The notes beneath the pieces were generated by a model, which was not told the DNA's origin, ran no database searches, and was given only the letters and a program-made list of their open reading frames with translations. A DNA stretch of 64,000 nt. It comes from Tanypteryx hageni (Eukaryota > Arthropoda > Insecta > Odonata > Petaluridae). The position numbers were made by a program, and so were the translations under genes. Shown piece by piece: positions 24,700 through 36,609 of this stretch. Location of the stretch: NCBI GenBank assembly GCA_028673005.1, contig CM054116.1:78070572-78134571 (forward strand), read 5' to 3'. Numbering within the stretch: the first letter of the stretch is position 1; each line of letters opens with the position of its first letter.

Positions 24700-26460
24700 A
24701 TTTAATTATTAATCACATTTAATTAATCAATCACTCATCATTCTCTCACATTTTCCAATCATTATCCACGCTACGTGCCTCTTATTTACGTTAAATAATG
24801 GTACATTCGGTTCTCTAGTTTAATCATAATGTTGTCTTTCAGATTCAATGAACTTGATTGTATTGTAACTTTAATTGGAATAAAATCGAAATTAAATATA
24901 AGTACCTATAATCAAATGAAACTTATACGTATACAGCAATGCGTAAACTGTTAAACGAAGCGAATATGAAAGTTTATTTACTAACATTACTAACTATACA
25001 CTATTGTTAGTAACCATATAAAAATATACATTTATAAAGTGAACACGACGTCTAGTAGTTATAAAGTGTTCTGCCAGGTTGCAGCACTCCACTGTTACTC
25101 CACACCCTCTACAGAAGGTTTTGAAAACTAACTGCGCTTGGCAAGTATCACCTCACCTTGTACAATATAATAGAGATAAGACGTCTAGAATCCGTTTTGT
25201 CTGAATTTCTGGCAACAAGGCGAGATCCAAAAGAGCCAGGCCGTTAGGTGTTGCGTTTTCCAATCCGATTCCCTTTGTCGTGTAGCGAGGTTGTTACGAA
25301 TCACACCTGAAAAGGTTCCACAGATGTTAAAGTGAGAGAGAGGAGGGCGCTTATGTCTGAAGAAATTGTCTTTCGTCGCGCGAAGAGGGAGAGAAAGAGA
25401 GAGAAATGGGAAAGAGGAAAATAACTCGAGACAAGTGCAAGGATTAAGTTCCTAAATCGTAAGTATTCGAGAACGGAAAGGTTTAATTCTAAAGCTTGAA
25501 AGTTTCGCCCAAAGAATATAATAGGTAAGAATATTAATTTGAGCGGAATGAGGAGGCATACTTGTACATAATGAATGGAGTTGTGTGAGATAATCAAAAT
25601 TTTTGGAAAATTTTAGCAAAGAAAAAATATACTTGAACAAGTTAGGTAAATTCTTTCATCCAAGGACGCCATTTCCTCCACAATGAGCCACTTCAAGGAT
25701 AATTTGCGGATAATTAACGTAAAATAATAACTTGGTAATAAAATTTAAAAATTAATTGCCAAGATTACCACTTGGAAATTTTTTTAAAGCAATTAAGAGA
25801 AGGGTTTTTCCTTTATATCATTATGTAAAAACAAGATTTTAATACCTATTACTTTTTAGTTTGAGCTGTGGCTAGTAATATTTAAGCAAAAAGAGAGACG
25901 ATATGGTAGAATAAAATAAAATTCAAATTAATCGACTAGAAAAATGTTATTATATTTTATTTGAAAAGCGAGATCTCAAGTATGGGATCAATAACCATTT
26001 CCAAGCTCTCAGGATTGAATGATAAAGTTTATTTTTATTTCGGTCAATAGTACAACTTAAACAAAATATCGCTCGTATTGAATAATAAATTGCTGCTTTT
26101 AAATCCATTTTATAGCAGTATTTTAAGAAAATGCAAGCAAAAGTTCATCCTAGGTCTATTAACTGAAAATTTTCCAACTCAACTGTCTACTTCGTACCGT
26201 AGGAGATATATAATTTAAGACTCGAAAGTTTCGATGCCTATAGTCAAAACTAATGCACAAATAAATTTCATATTCAACGAATAATAGACAAAATCTTGAA
26301 AAGGTTTTAAAGAATAAATCGTTCGGATATACATAACATTTAACACATATTATTCTACTAAAACTATGTATTTAAAAGCCAACTCATTGTTAATAACAAT
26401 CAATGAGCGAATCCGAGAGTCCAGTGTATTAATAGAAATCTGATTTCATATATATATATA
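24700..26460. other. AT-rich, no gene recognised
   Basis: Contains only short frames and a (TA)n run at about 26448-26463 that borders the inverted duplication starting next. Confidence 0.5.
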
Positions 26461-26464
26461 TATG

Positions 26465-27320
26465 CGTGTGTTTGTTTTGAACCCCGTCTAATGTAAAAAA
26501 ATCCAAAGCTACTTGCGGGGTTCAAACCATCTCACCCCACCTCACCATCGCGTAAGACGAGTGATTTAGTCGATTTAGTCACCTCGGCCACCAGATCCTC
26601 GCGTTGGCGCTGCCGTAAATGTTTATTTCAATACGCGTGGAAAGAAAGACAATCGTCGATCATAGCAACGAGATTAAACAAACTATTGTAATTGTTCATG
26701 GTGTAATAGAAGTCTCTTTATTTTAATGTGGATTTGTATTGATACGAGCATCCCTACGTTTTTTGAAGGGATATTTCTGCTAATAATTGTAAGTTTTTAT
26801 TTATCGTAATTATTATTGATAGTAAGTTTTTATTTATCTTAAAAACTTTTATCTTTATTCATTTAAGATTATTCTGAAAACTTTTCCCTATGAAAAGGCT
26901 ATTGAAAACCTCGTTGGTGATCAATAGTTTCTCTCCTACTAGTATCTAAAGCTGAATTACTCTGAACTAGCAGTATATTTACGTTGATTTTAAGCAATAT
27001 GAATGGATAAGCCAGCATTTTCATTAATGAAAGAAAAGATACTGTCAAACATCTTTCTACTTTTATACCAAAAATTCTTACGTTTGCCACTGAGTTCTCT
27101 ACTTCTGACTACCATTCTCTCGACTGTAAAAAGATTCAAGGTTAACTATAGAGATCCCTACATCACTCAACAGCTGGTAGACACTTTTGCAACTTTTTAC
27201 GCACATGAAAGCAGAAAGTTTATCATAATTATATTATAAGAGTCTATTCATATTTAAGTATTAACTATATAAAAGTTGGTTATAAAAATTCATTTTTATA
27301 TCTTCACTTGTTTCTTATAT
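26465..27320 (-). repeat. Left arm of a large inverted duplication (partner 50480-51890)
   Basis: The whole segment matches the reverse complement of 50480-51890 with clear divergence. Shared blocks include AATCCAAAGCTNCTTGCGGG near 26500, ATCATAGCAACGAGATTA near 26659, GAAGGGATATTTCTGCTAAT near 26765, CTGAGTTCTCTACTTCTG near 27091 and AACTATATAAAAGTTGGT near 27263. This copy lacks about 540 bp found in the other (50881-51425). On the minus strand, 26500-26590 contains a tRNA-like A box (TGGCCGAGGTG) and B box (GGTTTGAACCCC). Confidence 0.85.
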
Positions 27321-27329
27321 TTTCCGTGT

Positions 27330-28880
27330 AATTATTTTAGTGATAATTGAATTTATGAGGGTTAAAAAACACGAAATAATTAAAGGTTTTACAATCTTGC
27401 TCGAATCAATGCTTGTAAATTTCTTTCCACATGCAGTCTCGCGTAACTCGGGTACTTAACTTTAAATAGGTAATATTTCATCACATAAACAGACAATAAC
27501 GTGATAAATCTTATAAATATTTTAGTGTATGTATGTTCTTAATACGTTTTTACAACGTTGAAGCTATCGAACTCAAAAGCTTCATGGGACATCCTCTGGA
27601 CTAAAGAAAGATCTAGGTCTAGGTTTGCAGACCGTAGGGTCTCTTATACCCCATGGGGCCAACAAAATACTATTTCATAAGAATGCATGGGGAATGGTGT
27701 GGAGAAACCCCAAAATGCAATGCAGCCATTCACTGATGTGGATATAAATATACGTAAATATTAACTTGCAATCACGGGAAATGGCTTATTTTACGAGCAA
27801 AAAATTGAATATTTAATTCTGTTCATATTTTGTCCTATTACATGTTAAATCGCTCGAAATTATTCTTTAAGCGCAAACTTTATTAACATTTTCCAGGTGG
27901 CAACAAAGCTAAATTTCACAATTGTTGTCCTACTCAAAGGGAGATAGCCAGGTAAAGATTAATGCAAGAAAAATTCACGCCGTGGCGCGCCGTAGAGGAA
28001 GAATAGATAATGCCAAGATAAAGGGTACAAATGGATTCATGCCTAAACATAGTCTATGAATACTTTTAAAGCGAGTAAAAAGATTTTTAAGGAATATTAT
28101 AACATTGTTATTTTTTACCATTAACATTGAAAGATTTATCGCAACATAAATCGATACATTTAATTACATTTGTTCGCTAACCGAGTTGTTGTTTATTGTT
28201 TACGTTTTGGCTAATAGTATTGACATAATCCACATAATTTTATTGCTGCTTTAAAGGCTTCGGTGCATTTATCCATGTGAATATTATGTAAGACGTTAAT
28301 GCGTAATCATATTGATGGTAAAACTTTACGATACAATACATAAAATAGTAAATGTTAATGTAAACATCGCTTGGGTAATTAAGGAATGGAGAATGTTGGT
28401 AAAGTTTGGATCTTTATTTGTGGGGGCTCCGCCCCCAAACCCCCGAACCAGAAATTCAAAACTTTGGGTACCTAACATCAAAATAAGTAAATTTAAAAAT
28501 TTATTTTATTATTTGTATTGGAATATGACATCAAAGTGATATATCAATAAAAATAATAAATAATTAAAATCGTTTTCAACTTAAAAGAAATCTCTTTTCC
28601 GATCGAAGCCGGGCGTTTATGCTAGTCCAATATAAATTTGAATGTAATTAACAACAATCGATGAAGATTTGAAACATGTACGATTATTATAGGAGAGCTC
28701 CGAAAAATTCACGAATAGATGATCGCGCGAAGTTTTTATTTCTAAATTTACACCGAAATTAAATTCGCTCAACATTGTGGGTTACAAGGACAAGCGAACG
28801 AACTGTTTTGACTCAATCTCTCACCCGCAACCATGACCACTCCCTTTAGAACCGAACGCGTATTATGTAAAGTTATTCAT
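27330..28880. other. No gene recognised; contains a GC-rich hairpin
   Basis: AT-rich background. At 28421-28437 TGGGGGCTCCGCCCCCA forms a perfect 7-bp stem with a 3-nt loop, followed by AACCCCCG. AAAGTTTGGA upstream (28401) and CAAAACTTTGGG downstream add an outer inverted match, which could be the end of a small unrecognised element. Confidence 0.45.
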
Positions 28881-28884
28881 AGTT

Positions 28885-29010
28885 GAGAAAGACGCCTTCG
28901 GGGAGAGGCGAGAGAAGGATCTGGAGAGGGAGGGGAGGAGGAAAGGAGGGAGGGAGAGAGAGGAGGAGAGAGGATATGAGGGCGAGAGGAAAAATAGGGA
29001 CTCGCGTCGG
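28885..29010 (+). repeat. Polypurine tract
   Basis: GAGAGGGAGGGGAGGAGGAAAG-type sequence of about 125 bp. The three overlapping minus frames here (about 65 residues each, Ser/Leu/Pro-rich) reflect composition only. Confidence 0.8.
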
Positions 29011-29889
29011 AATACATCGCCTCGAAAAAGAAAACACGACATAAAAAACACCCCTGCCACTCACCAACATGGCATTTTTTCACACTTAAGTCATCTTTTT
29101 GGAGTAAAAAATAACCCGAGCGCTCCTCTATCTTCCATCAACTTTCATCCGATCCATCAGAGAAGCGAAAAGCCAACCCTTCCCCTTCGAGCACGAAACC
29201 TTCTTCCGACGCAACCCTTTCCCCTACATCACGCCCAAATGCACTCGCGGAAAAGGAAGGGGGAAGAAACACACCCGCACGCACGCGCACCGATTCGTTC
29301 ATTCCCTCCACCCCTGCTCCTCCCATCGCTTCCCTTCCCATCGATATCCTCCATATAGCAATCCCCGTCGACTTTAAAATTCTCACACCCCTCCGATCAA
29401 CAACCAAAAATTCTTCACGTCTACGATGGAAGCTGGCCTGTCGTTTCACCACAAAAACCACGAGTGGGTGGAGAGAAATCGTGGGCTGCGGGCGGAATTA
29501 GATATCACTTTATTCATTGGTTTTACATAGACGCACATATGGTGAGCAGATACGTTCGTCCACTAGTCCGCGACTAACGAAAAATCATGACAGACGAGTA
29601 GAGACTCAATTCCTCTTATAAATTTTTTGTACTATTCTCCTCATAATTATCTGTTTCGAGTAGGAGAATTTAAGAGGGATGGGGAGGGGAGAGTCCCAAT
29701 AATATCGAAAAACCGACATTGAGCTAGGCTGGGATTGATAAAGGAAAATCAAGGGCGTGAATATGACGAGTTAAATTGGTATTTGTTCATCTGTGTATGT
29801 GGACATGTATCTCCGTGTGTGGACACATATAGACGCATTAAGAGAGTAGAGGAGGGGAAGAGCAGTTCAAGTTACATTCCTCAAAAAAG

Positions 29890-30420
29890 TCCCTGGGGCA
29901 AATCTACTCCGTCATCCTCTCGCCCAATCTTTCTCTCCTCCTTCCTCTCGCATCACTTCCTTCTCCTTAACAACTTCTCCCCTCCTCCACGACCTATTAT
30001 CTCCCTCCCGCTCGCCTCGCCAACCCTTCTTCTCGCTATCTCTCTCCGCCTCTTTCCTTCAATTCGCACAACAACCCCTTTCCTTCTCCCCTTCCCCCTC
30101 TGATATAACCCCCACCCCCTCAAAGCCGTTTCACTCTTCTTCCCGCCTCGCCCATCCCGTGAGGCGTCCCGATAGCCTCCGGCCTTCCCACCTCGCCTTG
30201 CAATATTAATCCTCTTCTACGCCCTGTCACTTCTTTCTTCCCCTCTTCTATCATTCCTTCATTCTTTCTCCTTTCCCCTCTCCGCTTCCACGTCGACAAA
30301 ACCGAGTCCCGCTCCATCCCGAGGCTGTCTTTAAATTCTTCATTTAAGTCTCTCCGATCACCATTCCTCTCTCTCTTTTCTCTTTGTGCCTTTCTTTTTT
30401 GCCTCTCTCTAGACTTTCTG
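29890..30420 (+). repeat. Polypyrimidine-rich domain
   Basis: CTCCCC/TTCTCC-rich on the plus strand for about 500 bp, interrupted near 30130-30200. No period is seen. The flanking segment 29010-29890 has no recognised gene; the minus frame at 29138-29461 (107 residues, Arg/Gly/Glu-rich) has no domain. Confidence 0.7.
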
Positions 30421-30429
30421 CCGAATCAC

Positions 30430-31584
30430 GTCCCCTTTCCGGAACACGAATGGGTCGTATAGGGAAGACGACTAGCGGGAACCTCCGGAGACATCCTTTT
30501 AAAAATGCCTCTTTCGGCATGGCAGTAACCTCAAAACAAAAAATAAACCAAACTACTCGGCGTGATGGTTCTACTTTTAGCGGTTTTGATTTACGAGAAT
30601 GGCGTGTTTACCGGTATCGATAGTTTATGCGAGGAAGAATATTATAATTGATCGCCGATAGGTCCCACGGAGCATTATGGGTTTATTTTGTTATTTGTAT
30701 CTCAAATCAACCATGAGAGAAAATTTAGTTAAAGTAATGAAGTAACCCCTTATCCGAGAAAATTAGACATGGTTTAAATTTATTTAACTGGTGTTCAACA
30801 GTTTATGTTTAAATTTAAAACAAGGGCACGCCAATTAATTTCAGTTGATAAATCATTAAAACATCCGTTGACAAACTATAATTCTATAGTAAAGCAGGAA
30901 AATATAACACATACCGACGAATACCACGTAAATAATACGTCAGTCGCTTATATAATGAGCGTATTCATTTCAGTTTAACTAAGAGATTATGTACTGGGTA
31001 ACCAACGCATTCCTACTGGACGAGATCAACTAAAACTCAAAATTTCGACAGACTAAACAATAATTTTGTTTCGTTTTCACCAAGTGCAGTGGGCGTTTTG
31101 CTCTTTAGACCGGAGCCTATTTAGACGAAGGTGCGCAAATATTTACGGCAGATAGAGGCGAGAGACAACTATGCAAAAAGAGAGATAATAACACTCATTA
31201 TAGCAACGCGGCGCCAAAGCGGTAATTTGAACTTTCTTTACATCTTTATTTCTCTCCCCCTCTTTATCTCTATCTCTCTCGCTGCATTGAGTAGGTAGAT
31301 ATGCCTTTCTATAGCCACCCCTCTCTCCATCTACCTCCAACTCTTTCTCTGCCTCTTCCAACAAACTCTTTCCTTCAGTCTCCGTCTACCCTCCATCCTT
31401 TTCTTCTTTCACCAAGGAAAGGATAAAATGAAATTTTTTCTTCTTTTTATTTATCCCTCGAGGTTATTTTCCACTCTTCCCACTTGACTGCCTCATTTTT
31501 CTCTTTCCCTCCTCTCCGTTCGAATTCTTTTCATATTCGAAAGCTAAGTCTCCCTTTTCGTCGTTTTTTTAATGCCCTTCTTTA

Positions 31585-31674
<90 letters not shown>

Positions 31675-32500
31675 GTAGATAGATATATACATACACACTT
31701 ACGGATCATGCGAAAAATATAACTAAAGGGATATATCTTTCTTTCGCTTCATTCGACAAATTTATTGAGAATTTTAGTCATTATCGACGCCGATTCGTTT
31801 AATCCGATATGCCATTGCCTCAATTTTTTTATATTTGATCGCTTTAGACATAGTTATGTCGTGCTTGCAATAGGTTTTGGGAAAGGTTACTTTGAATTAA
31901 GTAACTTAAAGCTAAAGGTTCCAGTACATTACTAAAAGATTTCTTCAGGTAATCACCAATTAAAATTGTAATATTTTTATCTTTTGATAATAATGATTGC
32001 AATTATGCAAATAAAATGTCAAAAACCAACTGTAAATTTATAAATTAGACAAAGAAGTCTAGGATGGGACAAAAAGAAACAAATATCGAGAAACAAAACT
32101 GAACGGCTAAATCAAAATGGATTGCTGTTTATATAAAAAATTTACTATACATGTAATACATTTATAAGTTAATAATAAAATAAATTCGTGTGATTTAAAA
32201 GGCCACTAAGACTTTGAAAATGGCGTGAGGATGGAGCTAACTTAGAGATCATTCTGTTGATTACTGAGAGATAGGAATGAATGAAAATCACGTAAGGCAA
32301 ACATTAATCACTGCACTTGTAACACCAAATACGACTGTTATTAATAGTTTTAAAATTATTTGTCCCTTTCAATATATATTAGCATTATTTAGTTGATTTT
32401 TCCTAATATCAAAGAGAAACTGACAAACAGTGTTTCTCCTAAAGTCGTGAAAAGATTGTGATCAGGTGCGTATTACAGATAAAAAGCAGTTTTAGAACCT
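30430..32500. other. No gene recognised; (CT)n(AT)n microsatellite
   Basis: Mostly unique AT-rich sequence, with CT-rich patches at 31225-31420. A compound microsatellite occupies about 31585-31672: roughly 20 bp of CT followed by about 68 bp of TA. Confidence 0.6.
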
Positions 32501-32514
32501 ACTATCGGTGAAAC

Positions 32515-32889
32515 GGGGGTGCCGGTGGTGTAGTGGTTAGGACGCTGGCTGCTACTAGCCCGATGCTTGAAAGTCATCGGGTACGAATCCTGCGCGAGTA
32601 GGATTTTTTCTCAAGGTCATCCGGCCCCCTGTTTGCGTGGTTTGAGGAGACCGCGAAAATTCAGCTGTTCCGTCCTTCGGAAGGGACGTTAAGCCGTTGG
32701 CCCCCCTGGTGTTCTTCGCAAGAGCAGGCAAATGCCGGCACCGGGTTTCCCTCCTCCCTTCTGTGTGTGTGTCCGGTGTGGAAGGCAACGGGAAACCACC
32801 ACACCGTGTATGTATATTCCCTAGTCAAAGCCAATTAATTAGTTAATTGGTAGGACCTGTCGTAAGACAGAACACAAATGAATGAATGA
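32515..32889 (+). mobile_element. tRNA-derived SINE, complete, with target-site duplication
   Basis: 375 bp flanked by the 11-bp direct repeat ATCGGTGAAAC (32504-32514 and 32890-32900). The head has a Pol III A box, TGGTGTAGTGG (32526-32536), and a B box, GGTACGAATCC (32580-32590), in tRNA spacing. It is followed by a body with CCGTCCTTCGGAAGGGACG-TTAAGCCGTTGG (about 32670-32700), which looks like the conserved central domain of the widespread invertebrate 'Snail-type' SINEs; that assignment is from memory. The 3' tail is (AATG)n (AATGAATGAATGA). It would be transcribed by RNA polymerase III and copied by a partner LINE's reverse transcriptase. Intact promoter boxes and an intact duplication indicate a fairly recent insertion. 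Confidence 0.9.
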
Positions 32890-32900
32890 ATCGGTGAAAC

Positions 32901-33920
32901 ATCACTGATGTCAGATGTTTTGTAAAAGAAATGAAAATCTGGTTTTACCAGTATTTTCTGGCTACTGGAGAAACAGCCTTTCTTAAATTTTGACTTAAGC
33001 TTAAGATTTTTTAAATCGAACATTCCACATATGGAGTATGTTTTAGATCAAGAGAAAACTACACTTCTACAGGCACAAATAAATATAAAATCTCTAGATA
33101 AAAACAATTTAACAGAATTTATCGGCATTCTTCTCTCAGGGGAAAATTACGAAGATAATTTGCAATGTCAACCTTTAGAATAAATATATAAATAATGCTA
33201 AATTCTTTGAGAAGGGTTGGTTTCATACATCCTTTTTCGTATTTAAATAAAACTCTCAGGGGGCCTTTAAAAGAGGGAAGAGGGAAATGAAAAGAGAGAA
33301 ACTGTGTTTAACCGAATTCCGGCGCAATTTGCTTTCCTTAACGAGATTATTCGAAGGGACGGAAGGGCAGACGGATGATGGGAGGGAGGAAGAGAGTGGG
33401 CGATAGAGGGTGAGAGGTAGAAAACGATGCAGAGGTGTATGAGGGGCAACAAGTGGCGAAAGCTGGATATACAGTTTCAGAAGGCCTGGATGGAGAAATA
33501 TAAATACAGGTATAATACATTTGTCGAAAGAAATGATTCTGGAGAATGGGATTTCCCGAGGGAAAAAAGGTGCCCAATAAACGCAGAAAGAGGAGATGAT
33601 TCCGTTTCCAATTTCCGAGATACATTTCCTCGGTAATTTAAATAAAACACGATCAAATTATACTTGTGCAATTATACATTAGATTTCGCTGCTGCAAGTC
33701 AATTTGCTAATGTGTAAACATTTTAATTTAATACCGTCGGATAAAATGCTACTTCAGGCTGAAATAGGAATGTAGAATCACAGTGCTTGGTCAGCGAAAT
33801 CAGAGAGAGAGAGAGCAAAAAGAAACCTCTAGAAAATTATGCAAAACGTTTTACAGTCATGGAACTTTTATCAGTTGCCATGCTTTTCTGACGAGTTCTC
33901 TTGTCATTTAAACTCAATAA
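32901..33920. other. No gene recognised
   Basis: Short overlapping frames on both strands around 33267-33671 without recognisable domains, plus a GA-rich patch at 33350-33420. Confidence 0.45.
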
Positions 33921-33933
33921 TCAACTTATGCCT

Positions 33934-34810
33934 TTAAATCGGCCGATGGACATTCAAAATATCTAGATAAAGTTGTAGCATTGATTCAAAAAGATCTTTG
34001 ATGAATTTGTCCCGTGATTTGTCAACCGGTGCCATTGAAAGAACGCCATAGAAAGCGCTCTGTTTATCTGAAGATTAAGGCTGCCATTTCTCTCTATTGC
34101 TGGTAAACAAAGAGTCTGGATTCTTTTTTAGAAAACGCTTTGATTTCTTCTGCTATCTCGTCTGTGATGAATTGTCTCCAAGCGTAGATTTCTGTCCACG
34201 ACCAAACCGAAAGAATATTTTTAATTAGCCGGACAGAATATCCTTCCGACTCTTGGGCAATTGGTACGGTTATAATCTGGGGAGGGTTTTTTACATCTGC
34301 TTTACCCAACTCAGAGTCGAGTCGAAACAGTCAGCTAGCTGTATGGTCTCCAGGCCTACTATGAAGTTGTCTTCGTTTGCCAGGTCAGTATCGCCGCTTC
34401 AAGAAACACAGACGTAATATTTCTAGTCAATTCATTCAGCAACAATGTCTTCAAAGTTTTCACCAGAGACTCATTTACGGATTTTTGTGTAAATTCTCAG
34501 AAACAAATAATGATTACTTCTTCCAAGTATTGGCTTTAAATCACCAAGGAGACGCTTTAGGCATATTTAAGACCACAAATCGATATATTTAAGAAATTTG
34601 AAGACAGAGCAACTTTTGCAAGAGGCTCAATCAAAAATGTCCTACCTATGCCTCCTAGGTTTAAAGAATTTGAATCATTCCAGAAAGAATATACTCAATA
34701 ATGTATTCTTCAGCAGCGATCAAAGGATCTGGGCAGCTACTGAGTAGATTAAATAGTAGGAAGGCATGTCCTTCATTCCAAAGTGAAAATTTTAATTTAT
34801 CTTTTTCTTA
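33934..34810 (-). pseudogene. Unidentified broken protein-coding-like sequence
   Basis: Read on the minus strand from about 34810 downward, open stretches follow one another in alternating frames with coding-like composition. One runs about 34810-34655 (contains SLWNEGHAFLLFNLL and AAEEYIIEYIL), one about 34655-34570 (GGIGRTFLIEPLAKVALSS), one about 34480-34365 (LVKTLKTLLLNELTRNITSV), one at 34309-34094 (PPQIITVPIAQESEGYSVRL, SVWSWTEIYAWRQF), and one about 34070-33934 (SAFYGVLSMAPVDKSRDKFI). Joints between them show single frameshifts or stops and no intron-like signals, as in a decayed intronless copy. The composition lacks the low-complexity bias of most chance frames in this window. I do not recognise the family. 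It could be a retrocopied host gene, an unrecognised transposon or viral gene, or coincidence. Confidence 0.4.
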
Positions 34811-34901
34811 AGATTTTCTATTTCAAGTAAAAATTGTATGAAATATATACTAGTTTTCAGGAATAACCAAATTCTGTAGAATTATTATTAAGTTTCAATA
34901 A

Positions 34902-35911
34902 TCTTATATATAGCTTTCCAGTTGTGTTTTCTGTCTGTGTGTGACGTCATCAATGGCATTTTTAAACGCGTTTCAACAAACTTACCGATTAGGAGTAGGA
35001 TTGAAATTTCGCAGGAATGTTTTATTTAGATATAAAAATTAAATGGCGAAAATAATACAAAAAAAGACCCGCGTTCGACTCCAGGGGGGACGATTTTCAT
35101 TTCCCGTAAGATAACACGTAAAAAGCGATTTGTAAAGTGTAGTAGGCTTTTATTCTTTTGGAAATTAAAATGAGAAAAAATTGACATACGATCTTCGAAT
35201 TTTAACTGTTTTAGAGAAATTAATGAAGTTTCTTATTCTATTAATCTTTTTCCGCCTACCGTTCTAAATGTCTCATATTAAACCTTTAAATCTTACATTT
35301 CGGGAAAATATCGACTTTTAAACGAGATTTTTGCCTTGCCGACAACGTCAATATTAAACTTCGAGAATCATTTGTTGTCTCAACCCGCATACGTGTAATA
35401 TATACGAGTGCATAGATTGCTTTAAATTATCGCAGGATTTTTCGAAAAATTACGTAGTCCTAATGGGACTGGGATTTAGTTTGGATTCTTTTGCTTATCT
35501 AAACGACTATATAGATGTAGAGTAGGAGAGAGGGGTATGTGGGGAGGGAGGTACGAAGGAAGGGATATAGAACGGAAGGTAAATAGAGAGTAAGGGATAT
35601 ATAGAATTAGAAAAGGACGGGAGGAAAGAGATAAACATGGAGACGGAGAAAAGGTGGGAGAGCTATAGTTTGGTACATGAGGTGAGACAAAGAGAGGCAG
35701 AGAGGGAGAAAGAGAGAGGGACGGAAAGAGAGAGGAAGGGAGAGAGAGAGAGGAACAGAGAGAGGGAGGGAGGGAATATTATTATTTATTTATTAATATT
35801 ACTTCATTTTTGACAAGAGGCTCATCATTTAGCATATCTTACTGATTTTTTATAACGAAATCAAATCCTTTTAACATAATTCCGTCATATTTGACGGGTA
35901 ATTATGCTAGT
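34902..35911 (+). mobile_element. Non-autonomous Helitron, complete copy A (1010 bp)
   Basis: It starts TCTTATATATAGCTTTCCAG directly after A (34901) and ends ...GGGTAATTATGCTAG directly before T (35912), the A|TC...CTAG|T signature of Helitrons. The 3' hairpin CCGTCA-TATT-TGACGG lies 9 nt before CTAG. Internal layout: a conserved 5' block with GACGTCATCAATGGCA and AATTTCGCAGGAATGTTT; a GTTCGACTCC box at 35073-35082; the GGCAAGGCA-type block (here inverted, near 35333); a polypurine tract (about 35520-35776); an AT-rich piece (ATTATTATTTATTTATTA); and the terminal block. There is no open frame of note. Mobilisation would need Rep/helicase supplied in trans. Confidence 0.9.
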
Positions 35912-36339
35912 TGACAATAAATTAATTCAACCCAACATTATTAGTATTTTCAGTTTTGTACGTGAAGCAATCGATAAAATAAGAATAATTAGTAACGATT
36001 AAATTTTCACATCAACACACCCCAAAACAAGTAACGGAAATGAGCAAAAATCTTTCATGAATAGAGAAACCTAATATTACATAAATATATCAAACCCGGG
36101 GAAGAATCTCTAGAAAATCAGAAGGAATACCTTCTCCAAGGCCCAATTTTCCACCGGTGCCAATTCTATCCCACCAACTTTCATTGCAAAGACGAACGCT
36201 GGGCGACAAGGCGGTAGAAATAGGAAATAAAACTGACTAGTCTTACCCATGAAGTTGATGTATTTCATTTCCTTCGGCCATCCGAGGCGCGATGTGGAAG
36301 TCCCCTAGGGATGTCGGAAGGATTCTCACGAAAGAAGAC

Positions 36340-36600
36340 CTCCATTCTGAGTTTCTTCCTCCGTTTTTCTCATTTCCCTCCCTCCTCACTTCCTCCACTC
36401 ATCCAATCGCGTTCCATCCTCTATTCCCGCTTTCTGGTTTTTCTCCTTTCCTTCTCCCTCCCTCCTCTTCCCCTTCTTCTTCCTACTCCTCTTCATCCAC
36501 TGTCCGCTGTTTTTCTAAGTACATTTTGCCGTCTCTCCAACCTCCCATCTTTCCCTCTGCCTCTTATCTCCCGTCCCTCGCAATAGCCTTACACCCAATT
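36340..36600 (+). repeat. Polypyrimidine tract
   Basis: CT-rich plus strand (TTCCTCC, CCCTCC), about 260 bp. The two overlapping Ser/Pro/Leu-rich frames are compositional. Confidence 0.7.
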
Positions 36601-36609
36601 TGTGGCAGG

